Origin: Candidatus Magasanikbacteria bacterium RIFCSPHIGHO2_02_FULL_50_9b
Lineage (GTDB): Bacteria; Patescibacteriota; Patescibacteriia; Magasanikbacterales; 2-02-FULL-50-9b
NCBI GenBank assembly: GCA_001782975.1
Contig: MFQD01000039.1
Location: 2,728-23,231, forward strand
Reading direction: 5' to 3'
DNA length: 20,504 bases
Shown here one piece after another: positions 14,214-20,504 of this stretch. Both the position numbers and the translations under genes were made by a program. Within the stretch, counting starts at the first letter, position 1. Each line of letters opens with the position of its first letter. The notes under the pieces were generated by a model, which did no database searches, was not told the origin of the DNA, and saw nothing but the letters and a program-made list of their open reading frames with translations.

Positions 14214-15751
14214 AGATACAGTCCGTACAGTGTATGCACACCATACACCCCAACGACGCGTGCGACAACACCGTTGTCGCGGAGCCACCATTCGTCAGGT
14301 GCTTTAAAAGTTTCAACAAACGCATACACTGGTGTGCCACGCGACAACAGTTCGTGTACCGCGCCGAGCGTGCGGACGTCACGCGGGAACGGTTGCAATA
14401 CGGCGCGATGCGGATAAATAAATTTGTCCCACGCGCGCACGGCAACGACGGCGTTTTCAGGCACGTGGTTCAACATGTCAGTAGTTGTTGCGCGAGATTG
14501 CGCGGTCTCTTGCAGCAGCCATCGCAATCCATCAACGCCCGCAAACGCGCGCCATAATCCAAGCATAATCATCACCACGATAAACGCACGAACTATTTTT
14601 TGCGCCGGCACTTTCCAGTGTTCAATGCACGCGAGTACGAGCACCGCGGCAAATGGCATCCGAAATAACAAGTGTGGCAACCAGTAGCGAACGTATGACG
14701 CGCCAAGCGTCACTGCATTCGGATCGCGCAAATTATCCGAAAATGTCCAGCTGCCGTACATGATGAATAACCAAAAACTTGCTGGCACGATCACGGTCAA
14801 ATAGGCAGCCACGGTTCGATCAAATTTTTTCGTTTTAATTGCACGCCACAACCACCACGCCAAACCGGCTGAAGAAAGCAGCACCCATGGCGCGAATAAT
14901 TGAACGATAAATGCCGTGGTTGTTTCCCACACGCGACCGAGGTGAATACCAAACGGAAATAACAACGAATAGAGTGAGTCGAGTTCAATGAATTGGTAAC
15001 TTCCGGGAATGAGACCAAAATTGCGCAGCAAGAGCGTCAGTGCGCTCAGAATAATGATGATGCCGAATGCGGCAGCGCTCACCATTCGTGTTTTTCGATT
15101 TCCCCACACCAGCGCCACGATGCACACGAGCGCAAGCAAACCCACCGCTTCCGGCGCTCGAACTGCGGCGGCGAGCACCGCCGCAACAGCCGCGAGCACC
15201 CAAAAAATTCGCGCGCGATTGAGCGACGCATACCATGCTCCCGCAACGCTGATGATTACCAAATCCATCATGAGCATATTCGGAAATAATCCGCGCACGG
15301 AATAATACAACACAGCCGGATGAAACAAAAAAAGCCAAAAGGAAATGTCAGCAACCGCTCGTCCAAAAATCTGTCGCATCAGATACCACCAACCAACCGC
15401 AGCAATCATGGTGAATAACGTGGTCAAAAAAAATACGGCCCACTCACCCACCATAATTGAAATTGTTCCGAACAAAATCGGTAGCCCGACAAACCCAGCA
15501 GGAACAATTGATTGACTCATCGGAATGGTGCTGCGCGGAAAGAGCGGGTATGCTGCCGGCTGCACAATAGGTACGGCAACTGACAGTTGCCTGTGCTCGC
15601 GCCAACTTCGAATAAACAGCAAATTCGCCGCCTCGTCTGGCGAATTAATGCTGCCATGAAATAAAAAAATCGTCGTGCCGGAAATCGCGGCAAACAACAG
15701 CAAGCCAACAAGCAGGTGGCGCGGAATATTTGCGCGCAATCGCGCAATCAT
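14195..15751 (-). CDS. polytopic GT-C-like membrane glycosyltransferase
   Basis: 518 residues with about ten hydrophobic segments through residue ~410, followed by a soluble C-terminal domain. After the first membrane helix comes FHGSINSPDEAANLLF (31-46); the SPDE acidic pair in the first outside loop is the arrangement of GT-C/PMT- and ArnT-type enzymes, which transfer sugars from polyprenyl-phosphate donors. The C-terminal soluble part (RAWDKFIYPHRAVLQPFPRD, GTPVYAFVETFK) resembles the extracytoplasmic tail of such proteins. ATG 15751 overlaps the pgsA-like TGA (ATGA). It probably adds a sugar to a lipid- or protein-linked glycan on the outer face. Substrate unknown. Confidence 0.8.
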   Translation of the reverse strand: MIARLRANIPRHLLVGLLLFAAISGTTIFLFHGSINSPDEAANLLFIRSWREHRQLSVAVPIVQPAAYPLFPRSTIPMSQSIVPAGFVGLPILFGTISIMVGEWAVFFLTTLFTMIAAVGWWYLMRQIFGRAVADISFWLFLFHPAVLYYSVRGLFPNMLMMDLVIISVAGAWYASLNRARIFWVLAAVAAVLAAAVRAPEAVGLLALVCIVALVWGNRKTRMVSAAAFGIIIILSALTLLLRNFGLIPGSYQFIELDSLYSLLFPFGIHLGRVWETTTAFIVQLFAPWVLLSSAGLAWWLWRAIKTKKFDRTVAAYLTVIVPASFWLFIMYGSWTFSDNLRDPNAVTLGASYVRYWLPHLLFRMPFAAVLVLACIEHWKVPAQKIVRAFIVVMIMLGLWRAFAGVDGLRWLLQETAQSRATTTDMLNHVPENAVVAVRAWDKFIYPHRAVLQPFPRDVRTLGAVHELLSRGTPVYAFVETFKAPDEWWLRDNGVVARVVGVYGVHTLYGLYLWNEGQ

Positions 15752-16323
15752 ATGCCGTGAAAAAATAAACTAATAAGCGCGAACACGATTGCGGCGCCAA
15801 ATATCCATGACGCGATGGCGAACAACAGTGTGTTGCCAAACGTTAATCCAAGCAGAATTAAAAAAACTGCAGCGCATTGCAGCATCATTTTTATTTTACC
15901 CCACACATTTGCCTGACCGATGTGACCGGTGATGCGACGCACGGACGCAAGCACGATAAAAATTGCTTCAATGCCGAGTACGGCATAGGCGAGACGCGCA
16001 TCAAAATTTTGAAACAACAACAAAACCACCATTGACCCGATGAGCAATTTGTCTGCCAACGGATCGAGCATTTTGCCGAGATCAGTGACTTGGTCACGCG
16101 TGCGCGCGAGCGATCCGTCAACCGCATCCGTGAACGCCGCAAACAAAAACAGCGGGATGCCGATGTAATAATTGCCGACATAATTGACGTACACAACAAA
16201 AGGCGTCAAAATTAAACGCAGCGATGTGATATAGTTGGGGTAAATCCAACGCGGAATGAGCCACAGCATCGTGCGATCAAGAATGCGATCGTGTAAATAA
16301 ACTTCGTGATTATTCTCGGTCAT
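15748..16323 (-). CDS. CDP-alcohol phosphatidyltransferase (PgsA-like)
   Basis: 191 residues from ATG 16323; in-frame ATGs further upstream run into the divergent gene. The CDP-alcohol phosphotransferase motif is complete: D66-x2-D69-G70-x2-A73-R74-x8-G83-x3-D87-x3-D91. Several membrane helices follow (about 36-50, 53-66, 93-125, 150-190). It makes a phospholipid head group from CDP-diacylglycerol and an alcohol in the membrane. Phosphatidylglycerolphosphate synthase (PgsA) is likely from size and motif, but related synthases share it. First gene of an overlapping operon ending in HIT. The predicted promoter (16346-16374) lies inside the divergent coding region; only 13 bp separate the two ATGs. 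No SD. Confidence 0.9.
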   Translation of the reverse strand: MTENNHEVYLHDRILDRTMLWLIPRWIYPNYITSLRLILTPFVVYVNYVGNYYIGIPLFLFAAFTDAVDGSLARTRDQVTDLGKMLDPLADKLLIGSMVVLLLFQNFDARLAYAVLGIEAIFIVLASVRRITGHIGQANVWGKIKMMLQCAAVFLILLGLTFGNTLLFAIASWIFGAAIVFALISLFFHGI

Positions 16324-16336
16324 GTGAACATCTCGT

Positions 16337-18256
16337 ATGTCTGTCAGTATACGGAAACAAACCATTGAAAGCAACAGCTTGGCAATCGTGCTCGGCGTTG
16401 TTTCGGTTGCGTCTATTTTTGGAACGGTGGTGTATCAGCTGTGGGGATGGTCACCATCGATCGCCCTGAATATTGTGCTACTTGCAATTCCATTCGTCGT
16501 TGTTGCTGCACTACTCCACGCACGCGACACCCCTATCTATTGTGCGCCGGAGCCGCGCAGCCCTTCATTTATTTTGTTCAATGGCATGCTGACGATTCTC
16601 GTCATCGCGGCAGTAATCTACGCGACGCGACACGCAGCGGTTGGATGGATCGGCAGCCCGTGGCAAGTGCTCACCTCTCCCCTGTTTCTTCTGTTGATTT
16701 TCGCAATCGTCGCCGTTACTTCATGGGGTCTGTTGCAAAACAAAATCAGTGCGCGTATTTTATTTTGCTCACTCGCGCTCTTGCTCACGATTAACACAAT
16801 CGCCTTCCCGCTCGGCTTTGGTTTTGACGTGTTTGTACACGACGCCACGATCCGCGCATGGATCGAACACGGGCAGATCACGCCGATCAGTCCACTCTAC
16901 AACGGGCTCCACGCGCTGGTTGCGAATCTCGCCATACTCACCGGCATCCGACCGCTCGTCCTCCTGTCATGGTTTGTGCCACTGTTCGGCGCCGCAATGC
17001 TCACTGCAATTCTCGTTGTCACGCGCCGCACGCGCGACAATTTTCACCGCGCCCCCTACATCCTCCTCGCATTTTTTGTAGTGTTCTCATCGCTGTTCAC
17101 CACCGCAACGCCACAATCACTTGGTCACCTCTTGTTATTTGGTTTCATTAATGAGTTGTGGCTCGCGCGTGACAGTCTGACCGTGCAGCGCTGGGTACTG
17201 CGCGCGCTGATTGCACTTGGAATTTTTTGCATCCATCCATTAAGTGGCGTGATCGCACTCGCCACATTCGCGTGGATGTTCGTCATGTGGAGTTCCTGTA
17301 GTCGTCGTGCCCGCTCGATTGCATTTTTGAGTATCGGCGCTACAACAATTGTCGCCCCCACAATTTTGCTTATCATCGGTGCGCACGGCACGCTTGACTG
17401 GGGTCGACTCACGCCGACAGCGCTCACCGAATTAATCAACACCTCACGCGAATCCTTTCAGCCGTTTATTTTAACAAAACTTGCGTATGTTGTTGCCGGT
17501 CTCGGTGGCGTTCTGTTATTTCTATTCGCATTATTCGGTCACGCGGTGCGTCATCCGCTCGAACGACCGGAGCGGCGGTTGTTTCAGCTCGGATTGTTGG
17601 TCATGGCGTCTGGATTTTTAACGAACGTAGTTGTGGTTGGCAATGTCATTGCCTATGAACAGTCATCATTCGCGCGTCGCATCTTCATCGGCGGTTTATT
17701 ATTGATGATTCCTCTCGCGACCAGCGGCCTCGCGCACCTGTGGGCACGCACACATGCACGCGGTGATCGCGTCGCAATTTTCGGCGTTTGTGTTGCAACA
17801 ATTTTCGCCTCATGGTTTGTCGCCTATCCCGGATGGAACACCGTAACGCGTACCAAAGCGATCAACACGAGCGAACGCGATTTTGAGATCGTGCAAAAAA
17901 TCGACGCCCATGCGAATGGCGCGCCCTACGTCGTACTCGCGGATCAACCAACGTCAGCCGCCGCATTGCATTTGTTTGGTTTTTTTGATCGCCGTCTGCC
18001 GGAACGAGAATTTTATTTCTATCCCATTCCGACCGGCGATACACTCTACACAAAATTTTTTCTGCCCGCGATGTATGATGGCATCTCACCGGAACTCATC
18101 ACCGCTGCGGCGCAACACGCAAATGTCAGCGATGTCTATATCGTTGCAAAACCGTATTGGAATTTGACAGCAACACAAAAAGAACAGTTTAAAAAAATAA
18201 TGCCCGATCAATTAAATGTCGGCGACGTGCTCATCGGCCACGCCGTGGTGAAATAA
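16337..18256 (+). CDS. large polytopic membrane protein, possible GT-C glycosyltransferase
   Basis: 639 residues. About a dozen hydrophobic segments span residues ~13 to ~500; the C-terminal ~130 residues are soluble and probably outside, with YVVLADQPTSAAALHLFGF and DVYIVAKPYWNL. In the first larger loop, FGFDVFVHDATIRAWIEHG has acidic and His residues where GT-C enzymes carry a catalytic Asp, so I suggest a distant GT-C or oligosaccharyltransferase-like enzyme, at low confidence. Start at ATG 16337 has no SD and falls 13 bp from the divergent ATG. A TTG at 16379, at the first membrane helix, is an alternative start. I found no convincing plus-strand promoter. Ends shortly before the terminator of the convergent gene. 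Confidence 0.8.
   Translation: MSVSIRKQTIESNSLAIVLGVVSVASIFGTVVYQLWGWSPSIALNIVLLAIPFVVVAALLHARDTPIYCAPEPRSPSFILFNGMLTILVIAAVIYATRHAAVGWIGSPWQVLTSPLFLLLIFAIVAVTSWGLLQNKISARILFCSLALLLTINTIAFPLGFGFDVFVHDATIRAWIEHGQITPISPLYNGLHALVANLAILTGIRPLVLLSWFVPLFGAAMLTAILVVTRRTRDNFHRAPYILLAFFVVFSSLFTTATPQSLGHLLLFGFINELWLARDSLTVQRWVLRALIALGIFCIHPLSGVIALATFAWMFVMWSSCSRRARSIAFLSIGATTIVAPTILLIIGAHGTLDWGRLTPTALTELINTSRESFQPFILTKLAYVVAGLGGVLLFLFALFGHAVRHPLERPERRLFQLGLLVMASGFLTNVVVVGNVIAYEQSSFARRIFIGGLLLMIPLATSGLAHLWARTHARGDRVAIFGVCVATIFASWFVAYPGWNTVTRTKAINTSERDFEIVQKIDAHANGAPYVVLADQPTSAAALHLFGFFDRRLPEREFYFYPIPTGDTLYTKFFLPAMYDGISPELITAAAQHANVSDVYIVAKPYWNLTATQKEQFKKIMPDQLNVGDVLIGHAVVK
16346..16374 (-). promoter_or_regulatory. 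predicted promoter of the pgsA-like operon
   Basis: Minus strand TTGCTT (16374-16369), 17-bp spacer, TATACT (16351-16346, 5 of 6). Transcription would start near 16339, about 16 nt before the ATG at 16323. The whole promoter overlaps the first codons of the divergent 639-aa gene. Confidence 0.5.
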
Positions 18257-18282
18257 AAAAACCGCCGGCTTTTAAACCAGCG
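18255..18282 (-). terminator. terminator of the secreted propeller gene
   Basis: Minus strand CGCTGG (18282-18277), 8-nt loop, CCGGCG (18268-18263) with one G-U pair, then GG and seven T (complement of A-run 18255-18261). It overlaps the last base or two of the convergent 639-aa gene. The stem is short but GC-rich. Confidence 0.65.
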
Positions 18283-18326
18283 ATTCTATTACACAGTGTC
18301 TCTCAAGTAGTGATGCGCTGTTTTGA

Positions 18327-19733
18327 TTAGCGCGGGAGTGCAGACCATTCGTAACGCGAAGGGCTGACTTTGATTTTTGACTTGCTTGTCGGGCTGTGAT
18401 TGGTCTTGATTTCAAGACCGTCGTGATAGCCGTCCCCGTCAGTGTCAAACTTTGTTGGGTTTGATTTGTAGAGGAAGGATTCGCGATAATCCGTCAGGCC
18501 ATCGCCGTCTGAATCAACGGTGAGCGGATTGGTTTTGAACAGGGTAATTTCGTCAGTATCAGAGATACCATCGCCATCCGTGTCTTTTTCCTGCGGATCT
18601 GTGCCGATTTTTGTCTCCACTGGCTCCGACAAACCATCAGTGTCCACATCAGTGAACTGACCGGTGATTGCAAAGTCGTAGATATAAATGCGGCTGTCCT
18701 TTCGGATTTCAACCCATGCCATTTTCTGATCGGTAATGGTGACCCAGCCGTGATTCACGCCCTTAAACTGCATTGCAGTATCAGATTTGGTTGCGATGTC
18801 AAAGACATGCGCAACGCGGCGTGTGCCGTTGAGCGACATACCGAGGTAGCCGACGCGACCACTGGCGAGAACGGGATAGGTTTCGTCAAGATCGTTCTGT
18901 GTTAAACGAGTTGTTGCACCAGTCGTGAATTCGTACTGGAACAGGTCATAGTGACCGTTCTTTTTTTCGGTCCATACAACGCGTGATACAGAAATTGCCG
19001 GAGCGTACACAGTGTGTACGCTCTGCGCAATCACTTGCTGCGTCTTTTGCACGGTGTCATACACCACAAGGTCTTTGACACCTGCGTCTAAGTTGCACAA
19101 ACGATATGCATCATTGATGCAGCTCGTTTGCGTTTCAAACCACGCAACGCGATTGCCGGCAACTACCGGATTTGTGTAGAATTTTCCTGCGCTGACTGTG
19201 CGATGCTCGCTCGTGCTCTGATCGAATAATCGAATCATCGCGCCGCCCTGGTCGAAATTTGCTTCGCGCCAGACGATCTTCGTGCCGTCAATTGACGGAC
19301 GACTGACCTCGTTCATCGTATCCGCAACGACCTGTGTCGCATGCGAAAATTTGTCAAACAAGAATACGTTCCATTTGTTCTTATAGCCGTTGCTCCAAAC
19401 AATATAATTGCCTGAGATACCGATTTCGGTATTTGCCGCAACAGGATAGCTAGTAATTTTTTCATCGTTACCGGCTGCAAGATCAGTGATATACAGGTAC
19501 TGACCTGCGGATTCCCAGAGGGTAACGTACGCCATGCGGTCGCCTGAAAGAAAAGGTTTTGCGACTGGGCCGTTAAACAGCTGAGGTTGTGACTTATATG
19601 GATACTGTGCCGCAGCAAATGTTGCTGCTGGTTTCAAACCCTCGACAAGCGCAGCGAGCGCAAGCGCAAGGACAAAACTAATGAGTAGTGTTGCCGCCAC
19701 TGGACGGGAATTTGGGCGCTGGATAGTCGTCAT
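18327..19733 (-). CDS. secreted beta-propeller protein with C-terminal calcium-binding repeats
   Basis: 468 residues. A signal peptide or anchor spans about 10-42 (LLISFVLALALAALVEGL, then AATFAAAQYP). Residues ~50-355 hold repeated four-strand modules of the TolB/WD40-like propeller kind, each with a strand such as YLYITDLAAGN, NVFLFDKFSHA, MIRLFDQST, DLVVYDTVQKT, DLFQYEFTTGA or RIYIYDFA. Residues ~362-440 carry four thrombospondin type 3-like repeats: DVDTDGLSEPVE, DTDGDGISDTDE, DSDGDGLTDYRE and DTDGDGYHDGLE, which would bind Ca2+. A short tail without a sortase motif or transmembrane helix ends it. Likely exported and held at the surface or released; ligand unknown. No SD; a GATAAT -10-like box (19756-19751) suggests a short leader, but no -35 was found. 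Confidence 0.88.
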   Translation of the reverse strand: MTTIQRPNSRPVAATLLISFVLALALAALVEGLKPAATFAAAQYPYKSQPQLFNGPVAKPFLSGDRMAYVTLWESAGQYLYITDLAAGNDEKITSYPVAANTEIGISGNYIVWSNGYKNKWNVFLFDKFSHATQVVADTMNEVSRPSIDGTKIVWREANFDQGGAMIRLFDQSTSEHRTVSAGKFYTNPVVAGNRVAWFETQTSCINDAYRLCNLDAGVKDLVVYDTVQKTQQVIAQSVHTVYAPAISVSRVVWTEKKNGHYDLFQYEFTTGATTRLTQNDLDETYPVLASGRVGYLGMSLNGTRRVAHVFDIATKSDTAMQFKGVNHGWVTITDQKMAWVEIRKDSRIYIYDFAITGQFTDVDTDGLSEPVETKIGTDPQEKDTDGDGISDTDEITLFKTNPLTVDSDGDGLTDYRESFLYKSNPTKFDTDGDGYHDGLEIKTNHSPTSKSKIKVSPSRYEWSALPR

Positions 19734-19819
19734 AGAAAGCGTATGGCTCTATTATCAGGTCCCCGAATCTACAGTGGGAACTTGCAAGAATAGCAGAAAA
19801 TTGAGGATTTGTCAATGGG

Positions 19820-19888
19820 TGGCCTGCGGAGCAGTTTCTTCCCACGCGAGAGGCCAGCAACGCGTTTCAGAAACTGCTCCGCAGGCCA
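19820..19888. repeat. 69-bp inverted repeat with perfect 20-bp arms
   Basis: Arms 19820-19839 and 19869-19888 are exact inverted copies (TGGCCTGCGGAGCAGTTTCT and its complement). Inside is a second 5-bp stem ACGCG (19844-19848)/CGCGT (19861-19865) with a 12-nt loop. No T-run follows on either strand. It lies between the divergent starts at 19733 and 20094, upstream of both. It could be a mobile-element remnant, a regulator-binding site or a structure in an unmapped RNA. Confidence 0.85.
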
Positions 19889-19934
19889 TACGTTAATAAA
19901 TCGCTCAATTTAGCCAAATATGGCCGGTGTGGGC

Positions 19935-19963
19935 TTGACAAAAGTGGTGTGATATGCTATAGT
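19935..19963 (+). promoter_or_regulatory. strong consensus promoter of the right-edge gene
   Basis: TTGACA (19935-19940, exact), 17-bp spacer, TATAGT (19958-19963, 5 of 6). It is the best promoter in the window. Transcription would start near 19970, about 124 nt before the ATG at 20094. Confidence 0.85.
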
Positions 19964-19968
19964 TTTGC

Positions 19969-20059
19969 GTCATGCTGAAAATGGCATGACCGTCCTTTTC
20001 AATAATTTGAGCAGTGGTGTTTGATCCCTTTATGCAAGGGCTTAGACACAACTGCTCGA
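19969..20059 (+). other. structured 5' leader with two hairpins
   Basis: Hairpin A (19969-19990): perfect 7-bp stem GTCATGC/GCATGAC, 8-nt loop, at the predicted 5' end. Hairpin B (20007-20059): outer stem GAGCAGT/ACTGCTC (20009-20015 with 20051-20057, plus one wobble and one A-U pair), inner GTGT/ACAC, and tip CCCTT/AAGGG with a 5-nt loop. No T-run follows. An A-rich, unpaired stretch then leads to the SD. It does not match a riboswitch I recognise. Confidence 0.7.
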
Positions 20060-20080
20060 CACAACAAACAACAAGAGCGG

Positions 20081-20086
20081 TAGGAG
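20081..20086 (+). promoter_or_regulatory. Shine-Dalgarno site of the right-edge gene
   Basis: TAGGAG, 7 nt before the ATG at 20094. An in-frame ATG at 20088 is only one base from the site and so is less likely. Confidence 0.75.
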
Positions 20087-20093
20087 AATGAAC

Positions 20094-20504
20094 ATGCGCA
20101 CGGAACTCCTCATGTTGATCTGCTGCTTGTACGGATTCATGACCGCGGTGACGGTGTTCTCGATCGCCGCGATCCGCCGTGGCCACAGCGTCTACCGCAT
20201 CAGTGGCTCGCTGGGCGCTGTCGGCATGGCTCTGAACTACGTCGCGATGCTCGAAGAGGGCGCACATCCGGCAGGCAGGGTGATGATCTGGATGCTGATC
20301 GGAGTCGCGGTTCTCGTGCTGTGGCTGGGGCTCGTCAAGACGCCGACCGAACGTGCGACGCGGCCGTCCGTCGATCCGTACCAGACCCGACCCATCGTGC
20401 TGCTCCTCGGGATCATGCTCCTGATCCCGTCGCTCGCATTCGCGGGCGGCAGCAGCGACAGCGGGCCGAGCTGCGGGGGCTCGTCATATAGCTCTTCGAG
20501 TAGT
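20094..20504 (+). CDS. membrane protein with Ser/Gly-rich tail, cut by right edge
   Basis: 137 residues seen, no stop before the edge. Four hydrophobic segments: about 5-27 (LLMLICCLYGFMTAVTVF), 38-53, 63-81 (MIWMLIGVAVLVLWLGLV) and 100-117 (PIVLLLGIMLLIPSLAFA). The fourth ends AFAGG, resembling a signal-peptidase site, and is followed by a Ser/Gly/Cys-rich tail (GGSSDSGPSCGGSSYSSSSS). The tail may be extracytoplasmic. No family recognised. Codon third positions are strikingly GC-rich (33 of the first 37 end in G or C), unlike the neighbouring propeller gene. It has the window's best promoter, a structured leader and an SD, so strong or regulated expression is likely. Confidence 0.8.
   Translation, partial: MRTELLMLICCLYGFMTAVTVFSIAAIRRGHSVYRISGSLGAVGMALNYVAMLEEGAHPAGRVMIWMLIGVAVLVLWLGLVKTPTERATRPSVDPYQTRPIVLLLGIMLLIPSLAFAGGSSDSGPSCGGSSYSSSSS

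Noticed and set aside
19820..19888. Integron attC site or rho-independent terminator
   Set aside because: No R and L box core sites of the attC type and no T-run on either strand, so only described as an inverted repeat.
19905..20267. Minus-strand 120-aa ORF over the leader and right-edge gene
   Set aside because: It crosses a consensus plus-strand promoter and a folded leader, and its composition (His/Asp/Ala-rich) is typical of an antisense frame.
1..20504. CRISPR array, tRNA, rRNA or insertion sequence
   Set aside because: No regularly spaced repeats, no cloverleaf or rRNA-like stretch and no transposase frame seen on reading; short RNAs could still be missed without a covariance search.

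Overview
The window looks like a chromosomal segment of a bacterium with a compact, moderate-GC genome. Peptidoglycan (MurA) and CDP-alcohol phospholipid synthesis, dTDP-sugar genes, a row of GT2 glycosyltransferases and a rarity of Shine-Dalgarno (SD) sites before most genes would fit a member of the Patescibacteria (candidate phyla radiation). That placement is an inference from gene style only; no rRNA or ribosomal protein is present to confirm it.

Layout. 1-780 (-): the first 260 residues of MurA, running off the left edge. 835-1809 (+): a membrane-anchored PEGA protein divergent from murA, with a predicted promoter pair sharing one palindromic -10. 1819-7549 (-): one polycistron, rmlD, four GT2 glycosyltransferases and rmlA, with ATGA-type or very short junctions. 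7611-8257 (-): a single-gene unit of unknown function with its own promoter, 5' hairpin, SD and terminator. 8254-10583 (-): rmlB, a 68-residue small protein, an AbiEii-like nucleotidyltransferase and a WxcM/FdtA-like cupin. RmlA, RmlB and RmlD together point to dTDP-deoxysugar synthesis feeding the glycosyltransferases; no RmlC is visible here.

10692-12514 (+): a self-contained two-gene unit (108 aa and 470 aa) bounded by a consensus promoter and a strong terminator. The larger protein has three winged-helix-like segments (two sharing an obvious motif), Ala/Pro-rich linkers and a C-terminal coiled coil. I recognise no named family; it is the best candidate for an undescribed system. 12513-16323 (-): a Nudix protein and, beyond a 65-bp palindrome, an overlapping operon of pgsA-like phospholipid synthase, GT-C-like membrane protein, two small membrane proteins and a HIT protein. 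16337-18256 (+): a large polytopic membrane protein only 13 bp from the pgsA-like start. 18327-19733 (-): a secreted beta-propeller protein with C-terminal calcium-binding repeats. 19734-20093: a 20-bp perfect inverted repeat, then a consensus promoter and a highly folded leader. 20094-20504 (+): a GC-rich membrane protein cut by the right edge.

Two gene styles are visible. Most genes lack an SD, overlap their neighbours and use degenerate promoters. Three units (7611-8257, 10692-12514, 19935-20504) have exact TTGACA -35 boxes with 17-bp spacers, good SD sites and GC-rich codon third positions; the first two also end in clear terminators. All three encode proteins I cannot assign to a known family.
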